From the IMG/VR virus record IMGVR_UViG_3300047496_000047, positions 1 to 61,811 of that record: DNA of 61,811 nt; one strand, given 5' to 3'. A program made the translations under genes and the position numbers. The DNA is from a virus. Numbering within the stretch: the first letter of the stretch is position 1; each line of letters opens with the position of its first letter. Shown in pieces: positions 32,196 to 40,252 of the stretch. The notes under the pieces are model-generated. The model ran no database searches, had not been told where the DNA came from, and was given only the letters and a program-made list of their open reading frames with translations.

Positions 32196-32495
32196 GGACT
32201 CAGGAAGGGATGGTTTTATAGAGACGTCGTTTACCATTAAAGGTATATTTACGATGCGCCTACACGATTCTGTAAGCCGGTACGATGTGAGAATCGTATG
32301 ATCCAGCTGTCCCGTGCAACGTCTCTTAGTACTTGGTTATTCGGAGTATTCCTATCTCTTATGCCGTTTGCTATTCGAAGTATAAGTTCGATGTATTAAG
32401 CCCCGGTCAACTACGAGAGACGTCGTTTCATTCAACCAACTTAACCCTTCATCTCCTCAAGCAGATCCACACTGCTATGTCCCTTCTCTGAGTCC
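32196..32495 (-). ncRNA. Structured RNA with mutually exclusive helices
   Basis: No ORF fits this 300-nt span, yet GGACTCAG-AG-AAGGGA (32495-32480) pairs with TCCCTT-C-CTGAGTCC (32210-32196), closing the whole region. Inside, AGAGACGTTG (32326-32317) can pair over ten positions with either of two identical AAACGACGTCTCT strands (32428-32416 or 32232-32220). TACGAT/ATCGTA and ACGATTCT/AGAATCGT also compete. It could be a switch/attenuator ahead of the Ubl operon or a trans-acting RNA. The minus strand is assumed from the neighbours. Confidence 0.6.
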
Positions 32496-32527
32496 AATCA
32501 ACTTGTCAAAGTACTTCTACGCTAATC

Positions 32528-33052
32528 CTATTCCCCGTCTTCCTTCTTCATATATCCCGAATGATATCCTGAATCTCCTCTTATATCATCTTGTGGTCTT
32601 GATCCGTCCTTTCTTGGCCGTCCTCCTTTAGCTACCTTTGTTGAAATCATCTCATCATCTAGTACGACATAAGATACTTCATCAGAAAGATAACCTGCTT
32701 CATACTTTCTTACTGGAAGATTCACATACGATACATCCTCTTTTGCTCCAAGAAGACTAAGAGCTCTTTGAACCGAGATCATCATCGTTCCGGATGAATT
32801 GGTCTTCAATTGTCGGAGATCAAGATCTTGCATTGCTTCTTGGCTCGGAGAACCTTTATAATATTTCCAAGCTAAGGATTTCTTCTCTTTATCGACTAGA
32901 AACTGAACAAACTTTCCTTCGAGCTCATAAACTAGAATGTCCTCTCTCCTGAATCTCATCTGTCCTGTAGAGGTGATAGTGACGCAGAACTCTACTTTCT
33001 CCTTTGGGGCAGCTTGTCTTAAAGGAAGAAAGTTGAACTTAGGTGCTGGCAT
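32528..33052 (-). CDS. Hypothetical protein with basic disordered C-terminus
   Basis: The 174-aa product has a beta-rich first half (EFCVTITSTGQMRF, KFVQFLVDKEKKSLAW) and a hydrophilic C-terminal tail (GGRPRKDGSRPQDD) like an AT-hook. It may be a DNA-binding protein. It is separated from the next gene by the structured RNA. Confidence 0.55.
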   Translation of the reverse strand: MPAPKFNFLPLRQAAPKEKVEFCVTITSTGQMRFRREDILVYELEGKFVQFLVDKEKKSLAWKYYKGSPSQEAMQDLDLRQLKTNSSGTMMISVQRALSLLGAKEDVSYVNLPVRKYEAGYLSDEVSYVVLDDEMISTKVAKGGRPRKDGSRPQDDIRGDSGYHSGYMKKEDGE

Positions 33053-33104
33053 GGTTTTGTAATGAACTTAGTCTTGAGTTTGGTCAAGTAGGCCTTTGCC
33101 AGCC

Positions 33105-33782
33105 TTATCCTAAAAAAACTTCAAGTTTCAGATTGATCTTTTTTGAATTAGTAACCTGGTAGAGCTTGATGTTGTCTGCCAAGGTGATCGATCCTGATGC
33201 GAATAATTCTTGAACTCTTGCGTCGACTTCTGCCATAGTTGAGTACTCTTCGATAGTCTTCGTTCGTATATAATATACGAGGAATCCTATCTCTGATGGC
33301 TTCTTTAACTTAACTAAAGCGTCGATATCGAATAGAACGTGATTGTCTCCTAGATCAACTAGAACGAACCCGTCTTCTATCCCCTTCACTTCTCCTTCCA
33401 TATCCTTTGCTATCGTCTTACTAAACCACTTAAGCTTATCTGCTCCTAACTCTCCTCCTTTCTCGTCCATATCTTTATAGACTCGAGCTGGATCTACTAC
33501 TTTGACATAGTCCCCAACTGTAATTGTTTTTCTCATCTCGATTATCTTTTTCTCTTCTTCATTATTAATAATTTCGATTATATCCACTAGATTACAAACG
33601 TGTCGATTTATTCCTCCGTTGCCTATTGGGAAGTCGTACCAAATTGATTCTTCCCCATCGGCCTGATAGATAATCCCTTCGTCTGTTGGATGATTATTCT
33701 GATTTCCTTGAATAACCCGAACTCGTGTTCCTGGAACTAATCTATATCGATCGACTGTAATGGAACTATTCCCCGTATGCAC
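33105..33782 (-). CDS. KOW/Tudor-like beta-barrel protein, start uncertain
   Basis: The frame is open up to 34058, but a strong promoter at 34008-34036 lies inside that stretch, so the far ATG is probably not transcribed. I start at the GTG at 33782 (225 aa). Two similar modules are visible: LVPGTRVRVIQGNQ...EGIIYQ and VGDYVKVVDPARVY...GEVKGIEDGFVLVDL, both KOW-like barrels that often bind RNA or RNA polymerase. An internal ATG at 33536 would give only the second module. Confidence 0.5.
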   Translation of the reverse strand: MHTGNSSITVDRYRLVPGTRVRVIQGNQNNHPTDEGIIYQADGEESIWYDFPIGNGGINRHVCNLVDIIEIINNEEEKKIIEMRKTITVGDYVKVVDPARVYKDMDEKGGELGADKLKWFSKTIAKDMEGEVKGIEDGFVLVDLGDNHVLFDIDALVKLKKPSEIGFLVYYIRTKTIEEYSTMAEVDARVQELFASGSITLADNIKLYQVTNSKKINLKLEVFLG

Positions 33783-34007
33783 TTTAAGAATGATTATAGA
33801 TAATAGATTCTCAATTAGATCTCGAACCGCTAAAGCATCTGAAGGATTTACAATTATGACCGGCTGTGGTACAATCCTCTTCGAATACTTTAGCGATTCT
33901 GATCTTGAACAATAAATTGAACTTAATCTTTCCGTTGATATGAAACCTAAAAAGGTTAATATATATGATATCCGGACAAAGATATTTAATTCATTATTGC
34001 TGAAGCC

Positions 34008-34036
34008 ATTATATCGCATTCTGTTGCATTTGTAAA
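34008..34036 (-). promoter_or_regulatory. Leftward early promoter
   Basis: TTTACA (34036-34031) and TATAAT (34013-34008) are 17 nt apart on the minus strand, a near-consensus sigma-70-type promoter preceded by GA and followed by AA as in the others (ATTTACAAA). It would drive the leftward genes from 33.8 kb through the Ubl operon. Confidence 0.8.
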
Positions 34037-34106
34037 TCTCTACAATACATTGCAACATATTAAAAAAGATTGTAAATATCAGTTATTTGAAAACTAAATA
34101 GAATGT

Positions 34107-34425
34107 AGCTTTTTTCACCTCTTCTTTGATTAGGAAGAGGTAGATTCTCAAGATCAATAAATCCTCAATCTACTCTTCTCTCAGCATGCTCCCCGCTTCT
34201 GAGAGGAGGTGAAAGGAGCTAATTACTTACAATCCAGCTTCTTTCGTCGGGGATAAGAATGGAGACGAGATATTCATTCGGGGTCTGTAGACAATTCCAG
34301 TCTACCAGCAAATACTCAGATTTTCATACCTGCTGACGACCTTCGCTCTTCTGTACTAAGTTCGGTTTCTTTCTTTTGGACTTAGTACGGAGGAGGGGAG
34401 GTAGTCTTTTCAGACAAAGCCTCGA
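34107..34425 (+). ncRNA. Large structured plus-strand RNA / 5' leader
   Basis: AGCTTTTTTCACCTC (from 34108) pairs with GAGGTGAAAGGAGCT (ending 34222) over 15 positions with two G-U pairs that would be C-A on the other strand, so the RNA is rightward. Within lie GGTAGATT/AATCTACT and TCTCAG/CTGAGA stems. Further on are GTAGAC/GTCTAC and a 16-pair stem around GTACTAAGT/ACTTAGTAC, also with two G-U pairs. It fills the gap before the only rightward gene of this block and may be its leader or a separate RNA. Confidence 0.6.
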
Positions 34426-34462
34426 TTTTCATCTAAGATCTGTTCTAGAGTACTAGTACTAT

Positions 34463-35239
34463 ATGAATATAAATAGATACGAAGGTGAAGTTTTCAGTAG
34501 AATCACATCGGATATTCTAGGAGGAAATAATAATCAAACTTATAATATTGATCTTGAACAAATGAGACGAGCACAAACGCCAACAACGAATCATATCGGG
34601 ATAGCAGATGAGGAAGTTGCCTCTTTCCTCGGACTTCATCGAGTTATAAACGATAGAACTACAGTAGAGACTCTTCCTGCTGAGGACAGTGCTCTTCCCC
34701 TCCAAAGAGTTCAAGAACTTGCAGATGCAATCAGAGGACATGAAGTTCGTCCTAATATGATATCTCATTATGAGATAGATGAAACAGAGCTTTCTTCTAC
34801 AAACAGCCCATCCGAAGTTCTTGATCAAGCGTATAGGGATTTTGAAGCAGGAAGACCTACGATTGTTCCTGAAGGAACTAGAATAACGATAGGATCGGAT
34901 GATCCCCCTATTAGATGGGATCCTTCAAGAAATCTAAGAAGGAAAGAACTGGATTTTCTATTGAATCTTATGAAATCTCATTGGATGGATATAGAATTCT
35001 ACGTCTTTTGTGGGGACTGTCCTAGAAAGTATAAGTTCTTAGTAGAAGAAGGAGAACGATTTGGTTGTCCTGACTGCGAAAGCTATAAGTTTTCATTAAA
35101 AAGAGATCCTATAAAAGAAGAGGACTATTTTACTTTTGACGAGGTTCGTAAGCTTAGCGAATCTGGAGGAGTTCATTCCGGTTCAAATAATACTACGATC
35201 GGATATACAACAGCATATACGAATAATTATCGATTTTAG
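34463..35239 (+). CDS. Zinc-ribbon protein, isolated rightward gene
   Basis: The 258-aa product has a Gln/Asn-rich and disordered first 150 residues and a C-terminal zinc ribbon: FCGDCPRK then GCPDCESYKF (two C-x2-C knuckles). It is the only rightward gene between 16.8 and 40 kb, preceded by a 320-nt structured RNA and a TACTATAT box just before the ATG. It could regulate transcription. Family unknown. Confidence 0.65.
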   Translation: MNINRYEGEVFSRITSDILGGNNNQTYNIDLEQMRRAQTPTTNHIGIADEEVASFLGLHRVINDRTTVETLPAEDSALPLQRVQELADAIRGHEVRPNMISHYEIDETELSSTNSPSEVLDQAYRDFEAGRPTIVPEGTRITIGSDDPPIRWDPSRNLRRKELDFLLNLMKSHWMDIEFYVFCGDCPRKYKFLVEEGERFGCPDCESYKFSLKRDPIKEEDYFTFDEVRKLSESGGVHSGSNNTTIGYTTAYTNNYRF

Positions 35240-35752
35240 TTAATTATTCTTGATATTCCCACATATAAACTTTTCAGTTAATTCTACTGGTTTATAATTA
35301 GTCCATTCGAGAGCTATCTGTCGATGATATGAATCATCATAGAATGGACATTCGTCTTGTCTATGATCATTACCGTGCCAATGGCCATGTATATTCATAT
35401 CGATCCCTTCTCGTTTAGGAAGAGGTTTATGAGAGAACTCTATTCTTTTTCCATACAGAGTGGTAGTGAAAGAATCTACGACTAAATCCCATCCGTGGTC
35501 GAAATACCAACTATTGCTCTTATGATCATGGTTTCCTCTTACTAGAACTTTCAAACACTGAAGAGGTTGGATATTGATTCTATGGGCATCTTCATCATGT
35601 CCTATGCAAACATCTCCGAGATGAATTAAAACTTCTCCAGGACGGCAAGAAAGAAGCCCAGTCCAGATTTGATATTCGAAGTCTTCTGGTCTTCCCCATT
35701 CGATGAGTTTCTTATGACCGAAGTGAGTATCAGTTGTCAGCCAGATTTTCAT
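35240..35752 (-). CDS. Calcineurin-like metallophosphoesterase
   Basis: The 170-aa product has the metal-binding set: TDTHFGH (D-x-H), HLGDVCI (GD), VRGNHDH (GNHD), FSHKPL and NIHGHWHG (GHxH). It is a single-domain phosphoesterase or nuclease, acting on a nucleotide, RNA 2',3'-ends or protein. Such stand-alone enzymes are common in phage early regions. The stop meets the stop of the convergent zinc-ribbon gene with no gap. Confidence 0.85.
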   Translation of the reverse strand: MKIWLTTDTHFGHKKLIEWGRPEDFEYQIWTGLLSCRPGEVLIHLGDVCIGHDEDAHRINIQPLQCLKVLVRGNHDHKSNSWYFDHGWDLVVDSFTTTLYGKRIEFSHKPLPKREGIDMNIHGHWHGNDHRQDECPFYDDSYHRQIALEWTNYKPVELTEKFICGNIKNN

Positions 35753-35775
35753 ATATTTACTTAGTAAGTAGGGTG

Positions 35776-35925
35776 TTAATAAGTTTTATTTATTTCTTTC
35801 CAAAGACCGCAGTCGGCGCATTCGAGTTCTTTAGCAACTTTTATAGTAGTTAAACGCTTGTTTATTTCTTCCTGCCATTCGTACCACTTACGAACTACCC
35901 AATTATGTTGTTTACATTCTTTCAT
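35776..35925 (-). CDS. 49-aa hypothetical protein with single Cys knuckle
   Basis: The ORF begins MKECKQHNWVVRKWYEWQEE and ends with ELECADCGLWKEI; Cys/His pairs at C4/H7 and C36/C39 could hold one zinc. Spacing to both neighbours is short. No family recognised. Confidence 0.6.
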   Translation of the reverse strand: MKECKQHNWVVRKWYEWQEEINKRLTTIKVAKELECADCGLWKEINKTY

Positions 35926-35926
35926 A

Positions 35927-36187
35927 TCATTGGTTTAGTTTTACTTCTTTAGTGTCTTTGCTAATGATACTTTCGATAAATTGATATGCCATGTTTTCTC
36001 GATGCGACAACTTTAAGAAATAAACTATAAATTTTAGACTAGGTAATCTTTTACCATTAACTATTTCAGATACATGACTCTTGTTCTCACATCCAGCTTT
36101 TACAAGATCAATCTGACGAAGTTCCATTTGCTCCATGACGTATCGGATATATTCATGAGGTTTAGGAAGTTTAGTTTTTTCACTCAT
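35927..36187 (-). CDS. HigA-like helix-turn-helix protein
   Basis: Starting at MSEKTKLPKPHEY (86 aa), the core YVMEQMELRQIDLVKAGCENKS followed by VSEIVNGKRLPSL is a Cro/C1-type helix-turn-helix of the HigA antitoxin kind (L-R-Q-x-D-L...VS-x-I-x-N-G-K-R). No HigB toxin is adjacent, so it is likely a solo regulator. Confidence 0.65.
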   Translation of the reverse strand: MSEKTKLPKPHEYIRYVMEQMELRQIDLVKAGCENKSHVSEIVNGKRLPSLKFIVYFLKLSHRENMAYQFIESIISKDTKEVKLNQ

Positions 36188-36860
36188 GGCTTCCTTCATT
36201 ATCGAGAGAGTCGAGGCTACCTTCAATTGCATCCATTGCTTTAGAGTATTTATCTTGGAAGTATTCAATGATATTGCAGAAACAACCCTCTTCATTTTCA
36301 TTGCACGGTCTGCCGTCAAAGGTGCTCTCAAACTTATTCACCTCAAGCTTGAGATTATCTTTCTGATATTCGATTACCTCCCTCACCTTCTCCACCGTAC
36401 TCCGTATGGCTGCTGCTTCTACTTTGGTGATGAAAGAAATAGCATCTATCATTTCGTACCCATCAACTCTATCTTCGTTTTTGAAGGCTAGCTTTGAATA
36501 GTCTGGTATCAACTCCTCTCTCCATCCTTCTGGTAGTGGGTCTTCACCTGTACGATTTTCTCGTACAACTGGTGTTGGATGTATGATCTTAAACTGTGAT
36601 TTAGGTTCTTTTACAAACCGATCGAAGTCGCTTTCATAACCGGGTTCTTGGAATTTGTGCAGTTTGCATGGTTTCTTCTCGGCACAATAGACTGGCCCTT
36701 CCATATCTCCAAACCCTCTTGTATGAATAAGCATGCCGCATTCCTCTACAGAATCAGAGAAGTCACAATGAGAGTGAGGACTACAGAAGCAACAAAGGCT
36801 TTTACCGCCTTTTTGATATAGGCGCTTTTTACAAACAGTGTGTGTTTCGTGGTTGTTCAT
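36180..36860 (-). CDS. Cys-rich hypothetical protein
   Basis: I start at MNNHETHTVCKK (226 aa). The first 70 residues have many Cys/His (CKKRLYQKGG...LCCFCSPHSHCDF...EECG...YCAEKKPCKLH), probably two zinc sites. The C-terminal half is helical with a late CNENEEGCFC. It overlaps the HigA-like gene by 8 nt. Function unknown. Confidence 0.6.
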   Translation of the reverse strand: MNNHETHTVCKKRLYQKGGKSLCCFCSPHSHCDFSDSVEECGMLIHTRGFGDMEGPVYCAEKKPCKLHKFQEPGYESDFDRFVKEPKSQFKIIHPTPVVRENRTGEDPLPEGWREELIPDYSKLAFKNEDRVDGYEMIDAISFITKVEAAAIRSTVEKVREVIEYQKDNLKLEVNKFESTFDGRPCNENEEGCFCNIIEYFQDKYSKAMDAIEGSLDSLDNEGSHE

Positions 36861-36951
36861 AGGTTCTTCTTTAGTGCTTCTAAAGCTGTGAGGGTTTGAT
36901 CTCGACATTCATTAAATCCGCTACATTCCACTGGGTAAAAACTATCATCTG

Positions 36952-37200
36952 CTAAAGAAGCATATTTAGGTTCTGGCATCCCCCTATGCACTTTTCAACA
37001 GTTTCCTCTGCTGCGAGGTGGCGTTCGGCGGCGATGAAAGCCTTTACATTTTCGTAAGTGAGAGGTTGATACTCTTCTTGCCTACGAATTTGCATAGCTT
37101 TACCTTCGCCTTCAACAATTCCATAGGCATGATAGATAAATATGTTTTTAAATCTCTCCTCCCACTCACTTGGTGTTTGTGTCATAGGGTTAGATTTCAT
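36952..37200 (-). CDS. 82-aa hypothetical protein
   Basis: The product has TPSEWEERFKNIF near the start and VKAFIAAERHLAAEETVEKC near the end, a pattern seen in many small phage proteins of unknown function. The second ATG at 37185 is an alternative start. It overlaps the upstream gene by 11 nt. Confidence 0.55.
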   Translation of the reverse strand: MKSNPMTQTPSEWEERFKNIFIYHAYGIVEGEGKAMQIRRQEEYQPLTYENVKAFIAAERHLAAEETVEKCIGGCQNLNMLL

Positions 37201-37423
37201 TTTCTACATTTCGTTGATACTCCAATTCTTCCTCTGATAAATATTTGTGTCGCACCATATAGCGACTGATCTGATCTTCGGGATAGTCTTTTATTCCGTT
37301 ATACATTCGCACGTACACTTCGTGGTAAGGAGGTTTACCTTTACTGCTGCGACCCCAGCTTTTCACAATTACCCCGATATTTTCTCCGTCCACTACGACC
37401 ATGTCGCCAAAACAATACTTCAT
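37190..37423 (-). CDS. Small KOW-like beta-barrel protein
   Basis: The 77-aa product reads MKYCFGDMVVVDGENIGVIVKSW..., a GD-x-V-x-V...G-V-I-V barrel like KOW/SH3 modules, with a helical C-terminus. Binding to nucleic acid or ribosome is possible. Confidence 0.55.
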   Translation of the reverse strand: MKYCFGDMVVVDGENIGVIVKSWGRSSKGKPPYHEVYVRMYNGIKDYPEDQISRYMVRHKYLSEEELEYQRNVENEI

Positions 37424-37626
37424 ACTCTTTCTCCCCTCTTATTGGGGGGAGTGTTAGCTAGTAAGATATCTCGAGCTTGTAAGATATCTCGAATGTCTCT
37501 AAGAATAAGAAGAACTGCGGCCGAAACTACTGCTTGCCAATGGGACGCACCGCCTTCCAAACAAGTCCAGATAACAACCCCGAAGAATACAACTGACCAA
37601 AATAAATCTGATATTTTTTTATTCAT
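37420..37626 (-). CDS. 68-aa membrane protein
   Basis: The hydrophobic segments LFWSVVFFGVVIWTCL and WQAVVSAAVLLILRDI suggest one or two membrane passes, with a basic C-terminus. It overlaps both neighbours by 4 nt. Unknown function. Confidence 0.6.
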   Translation of the reverse strand: MNKKISDLFWSVVFFGVVIWTCLEGGASHWQAVVSAAVLLILRDIRDILQARDILLANTPPNKRGERV

Positions 37627-37850
37627 GATATTAGTTCATGGGGTAATGGTTTATAATAATTTGCGCTCTTGATGTTAGGGATTAAGAAGACTCCTTGGTC
37701 TGTTTCAATAGCTCTCTTTCCTATCTTGTTTATAAACTTAGCAATGATCACTTCATTTGTTCTCAGAATGATCCTAATTTTAGATCCTTTATAGAAACTC
37801 GTATGTGGGGTTCTCATATAGAAGATTTTATGAATCCACATTTTCCGCAA
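37623..37850 (-). CDS. Small Sm/KOW-like protein
   Basis: The 75-aa product contains SKIRIILRTNEVIIAKFINK...GVFLIPNIKSANYYK, a five-strand barrel pattern. The internal ATG at 37817 (64 aa) may be the true start since it avoids part of the overlap with the next gene. No family assigned. Confidence 0.5.
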   Translation of the reverse strand: MRKMWIHKIFYMRTPHTSFYKGSKIRIILRTNEVIIAKFINKIGKRAIETDQGVFLIPNIKSANYYKPLPHELIS

Positions 37851-38329
37851 TGATATCTTCCTCCCGCATATAGAGTTTTCTTGATAAAGATTCCTCTTCT
37901 ATCATAACAGGATCTACAGTATTCGATCCCTTCTTTCTTTTTCTCATTCCAATTGTCCCATCTCTTCTCTCTGTCTTCTTCTTTTTTTTGATGCATCATA
38001 TCATGATAAGAAGAAGATTTTCCTAAGGACAAGCCTACCTTAGTCTTCAGTGGCTTTCTTGGAACTCCCATGATACATGCCATACAGATAGGTGCCATTT
38101 CTCTTTTGTTTTCAATTTGAGTATCTGCCATCTTTTTTGACATTGCTCTATTACACTGAGAACAGATCCCTACTCTGTCTGACTTCTTTAGTCCATTCTT
38201 TTTTAGAAATCTTTCTTTTCTTTCTTGAGCTTTCTTGTTTTTTTGCATCTGGGAATCTACAGCATTCCGAAGAGCTCTTCTTCTGGACTCGTAGCTATTC
38301 TCTATTCTCGAATGTGATCCTATTCCCAT
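37814..38329 (-). CDS. Double zinc-ribbon protein
   Basis: The 171-aa product has a first zinc site from CSQC and CMAC around residues 55-90, and a second from CRSC and CGKC at 135-165. The N-terminal 50 residues are very basic. It is probably a nucleic-acid-binding protein. It is followed by the Fic gene's end 1 nt away. Confidence 0.65.
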   Translation of the reverse strand: MGIGSHSRIENSYESRRRALRNAVDSQMQKNKKAQERKERFLKKNGLKKSDRVGICSQCNRAMSKKMADTQIENKREMAPICMACIMGVPRKPLKTKVGLSLGKSSSYHDMMHQKKEEDREKRWDNWNEKKKEGIEYCRSCYDRRGIFIKKTLYAGGRYHCGKCGFIKSSI

Positions 38330-38330
38330 G

Positions 38331-38855
38331 TTATTGGAACCAATTATAATATTCCATCTGTTCTTTCCCTTGATGAATGATATGAAGAGGAAGTCTCATC
38401 TGAAGACGGTGCCAATTGTAGATAATTCTTCCCACTCTTCCGTTACCGTCTTCGAATGGATGAATATTTTCAAAAGCAATATGCTGTCTTTTGCAGATAT
38501 CTCCTTTTTCTTTTTCACTCTTGAATGTTTTTAGAAAATCCGGAGTTATAGTTCGATGTATTTTTTCTAGAATCTTCTTCAGGTCTTCTTCGATCAGTTG
38601 TATAGATATGAATGGCTTTATATGTCCTCCGATTATGATAGGACAATTCCTAAACTTACCGGCTATATCAGGACGAAGTGTTTTCATGACGAATTGATGT
38701 ATCTGTAGAATATCATCTATTCCGATCCGATCTGACTTCGTGATGTATTGCCAGGCTTCCCATGAATCGAATATGTGCTGATCTCCGTATACTCTCTCGA
38801 TTCCATTGGACTCTTTTAGGAATTCGTATATCTCTTTTGGTTTAGGATCAATCAT
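38331..38855 (-). CDS. Fic-domain protein (AMPylase/UMPylase-like)
   Basis: The 174-aa product has the active-site motif HIAFENIHPFEDGNGRVGR with catalytic His, acidic residue, GNGR and final Arg, matching H-x-F-x-(D/E)-G-N-G-R-x2-R. The N-terminal helices include IDDILQIHQFVM. Fic enzymes attach a nucleotide or phosphate to Ser/Thr/Tyr of target proteins. I see no inhibitory S/T-x3-E-G-N helix within it, so it may be constitutively active or controlled by a small neighbour. Confidence 0.85.
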   Translation of the reverse strand: MIDPKPKEIYEFLKESNGIERVYGDQHIFDSWEAWQYITKSDRIGIDDILQIHQFVMKTLRPDIAGKFRNCPIIIGGHIKPFISIQLIEEDLKKILEKIHRTITPDFLKTFKSEKEKGDICKRQHIAFENIHPFEDGNGRVGRIIYNWHRLQMRLPLHIIHQGKEQMEYYNWFQ

Positions 38856-39055
38856 ATCTTTTTCTTTAATTGATCGCTTCTGTTTCTATTTCTATAATGA
38901 AAAAGCTCATATCCCTTTTGATAAGATATGACTTTTGCACACTTATTCGAGCAATATTCTTTTTTTCTCGATTCTTTCTTTAAACTTGTTGTAATAGGAA
39001 AATCCTTCTCACAGATTATGCACTTTTTTATTTCGATGATTCGGTGAGTTCTCAT
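38852..39055 (-). CDS. 67-aa zinc-binding protein
   Basis: CIICEKDF and YCSNKCAK give a C-x2-C...C-x3-C site about 20 residues apart, in a very basic protein. It overlaps the Fic gene by 4 nt, so it may be coupled to it. Confidence 0.6.
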   Translation of the reverse strand: MRTHRIIEIKKCIICEKDFPITTSLKKESRKKEYCSNKCAKVISYQKGYELFHYRNRNRSDQLKKKI

Positions 39056-39264
39056 ATGTTTGCTTTATGAGAAGCCATCATAGCTGTGACGTAGATGAAA
39101 ACTCCTATTGCTAAAAGACCGAACACAGTAGCTAGAAAGACTAAAGTGAATATGCAGATAGCTTTAGCTACTGATTCTGTAGAAGGAGCCATTCTTTTTT
39201 TATACGTTGTCCCTATTAGTGCCGGATTGAATTTGTAATATGGGCTTTTTAATTCTCTTTTCAT
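39052..39264 (-). CDS. 70-aa membrane protein
   Basis: A long hydrophobic region (AICIFTLVFLATVFGLLAIG followed by VFIYVTAMM) suggests one or two membrane helices. The N-terminus is basic, so it lies on the cytoplasmic side. Unknown function. Confidence 0.6.
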   Translation of the reverse strand: MKRELKSPYYKFNPALIGTTYKKRMAPSTESVAKAICIFTLVFLATVFGLLAIGVFIYVTAMMASHKANI

Positions 39265-39488
39265 CTTGTTATGGTTATTGCTTTGCCGGTATCATTATTG
39301 ATAATATCTTCTCCGTTATACTTATTAATGAGAATCTTTGGATTAGAAAGAAAGCAGGACTTTAAATGTCTTTGACCTGATTCTTTAGCATTTTCTATAT
39401 CAGTAGGCTGATTCTCATTAAACCATCCGCAGTTACAAGTGACTTTATAGTAGAAAGCTTTATATACCATGATCTTAGACTTAGCCAT
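39261..39488 (-). CDS. 75-aa hypothetical protein
   Basis: The product has CNCGWFNEN near residue 18 and CFLSN near 45, with His between (SGQRHLKSC), resembling a single zinc finger. It overlaps its neighbours by a few nt. Confidence 0.55.
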   Translation of the reverse strand: MAKSKIMVYKAFYYKVTCNCGWFNENQPTDIENAKESGQRHLKSCFLSNPKILINKYNGEDIINNDTGKAITITR

Positions 39489-39753
39489 TAATCTTAGTAA
39501 GCTCTACCTTAGGGAGATTCTTCTCTTCTTGAGTATCGATACATCTGAATTGATGCTCTTTGAGCTGGATGATCAGGACTTCTAATACATTCGAGATAGC
39601 TTGTGCTTCGTCTTGAGAATAGAAATTCTCAGCTAAGACATTTTCAAAGTGTTCGACAAGATCGATAGGTTCTCCGTTAATCTCGACCTTACTTAGATTC
39701 GTGTCTTCTTCTCTCATTCCCATCTCCTTGAATAGTTTTGATATGTGCTTCAT
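39481..39753 (-). CDS. 90-aa acidic hypothetical protein
   Basis: The product is helical and acidic (LVEHFENVLAENFYSQDEAQ) with one Cys. It overlaps the next gene by 8 nt. No family recognised. Confidence 0.5.
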   Translation of the reverse strand: MKHISKLFKEMGMREEDTNLSKVEINGEPIDLVEHFENVLAENFYSQDEAQAISNVLEVLIIQLKEHQFRCIDTQEEKNLPKVELTKING

Positions 39754-39825
39754 GATGATTTCTCAAGATCAATTTATAATGCTCAGATAGGTCGGAACAT
39801 TGAAGCTGAATAGAGCGTTTATAAT

Positions 39826-40059
39826 TTATTGGATAGTAACTTTTGTAACGTTCTTAGGATAGTTTATTGTTCCTAAGTCGTCGATTGAGATCTTGTCTAA
39901 ATCTTCTAGTTCTCCTGTAAAAGCCATAATTGAAGCTTCCTTGGAGGGGAACTTTCCGGTAAGTCTTTTGAATCTAGCTCTTGCTTTAGGAAGTGTTTCA
40001 TCTGAAGCCCAGTATGGTACTGGTCCTACAATGTCTCGGACAATAATAGATGTCTGCAT
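39826..40059 (-). CDS. First leftward gene, hypothetical
   Basis: The 77-aa product starts MQTSIIVRDIVGPVPYWA and holds TLPKARARFKRLTGKFPS and a beta-rich C-terminus. As the first gene after the leftward promoter at 40.15 kb it is likely an immediate-early host-takeover protein. Family unknown. Confidence 0.6.
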   Translation of the reverse strand: MQTSIIVRDIVGPVPYWASDETLPKARARFKRLTGKFPSKEASIMAFTGELEDLDKISIDDLGTINYPKNVTKVTIQ

Positions 40060-40128
40060 GGTATTATTTTTGGTCGTTTAGTTTATTTGCTCTATTCAGT
40101 TTTCAATGTCCCTTCCTTATCTGTATGC

Positions 40129-40157
40129 ATCATACTACATTTGAAATAGTTTGTAAA
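40129..40157 (-). promoter_or_regulatory. Leftward early promoter, divergent region
   Basis: TTTACA (40157-40152) and TATGAT (40134-40129) are 17 nt apart on the minus strand. The sequence ATTTACAAACTATTTCAAAT closely matches the start of the RNA-locus promoter at 19.4 kb, so the two may be co-regulated. Confidence 0.75.
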
Positions 40158-40216
40158 TCATTGAAACAGTTAGAATACAAAAAAGAGCTCTTGTAAAATG
40201 GGATCCCCTTAGAATG

Positions 40217-40244
40217 TTTACACTAGAAAAATAGGGTATACAAT
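40217..40244 (+). promoter_or_regulatory. Rightward promoter for terminase
   Basis: TTTACA (40217-40222) and TACAAT (40239-40244) are 16 nt apart. The ATG of the terminase small subunit is at 40253, only 8 nt after the -10, so the transcript would be leaderless. Confidence 0.7.
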
Positions 40245-40252
40245 ATGCTTTA

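Noticed and set aside
33783-34058. N-terminal extension of the KOW-like gene to the ATG at 34058
   Set aside because: A consensus promoter at 34008-34036 lies inside it, so the far ATG would not be transcribed from that promoter.
35927-36187. Lysogeny repressor
   Set aside because: The helix-turn-helix is HigA-like, small, and sits mid-operon with no integrase or divergent operator region.
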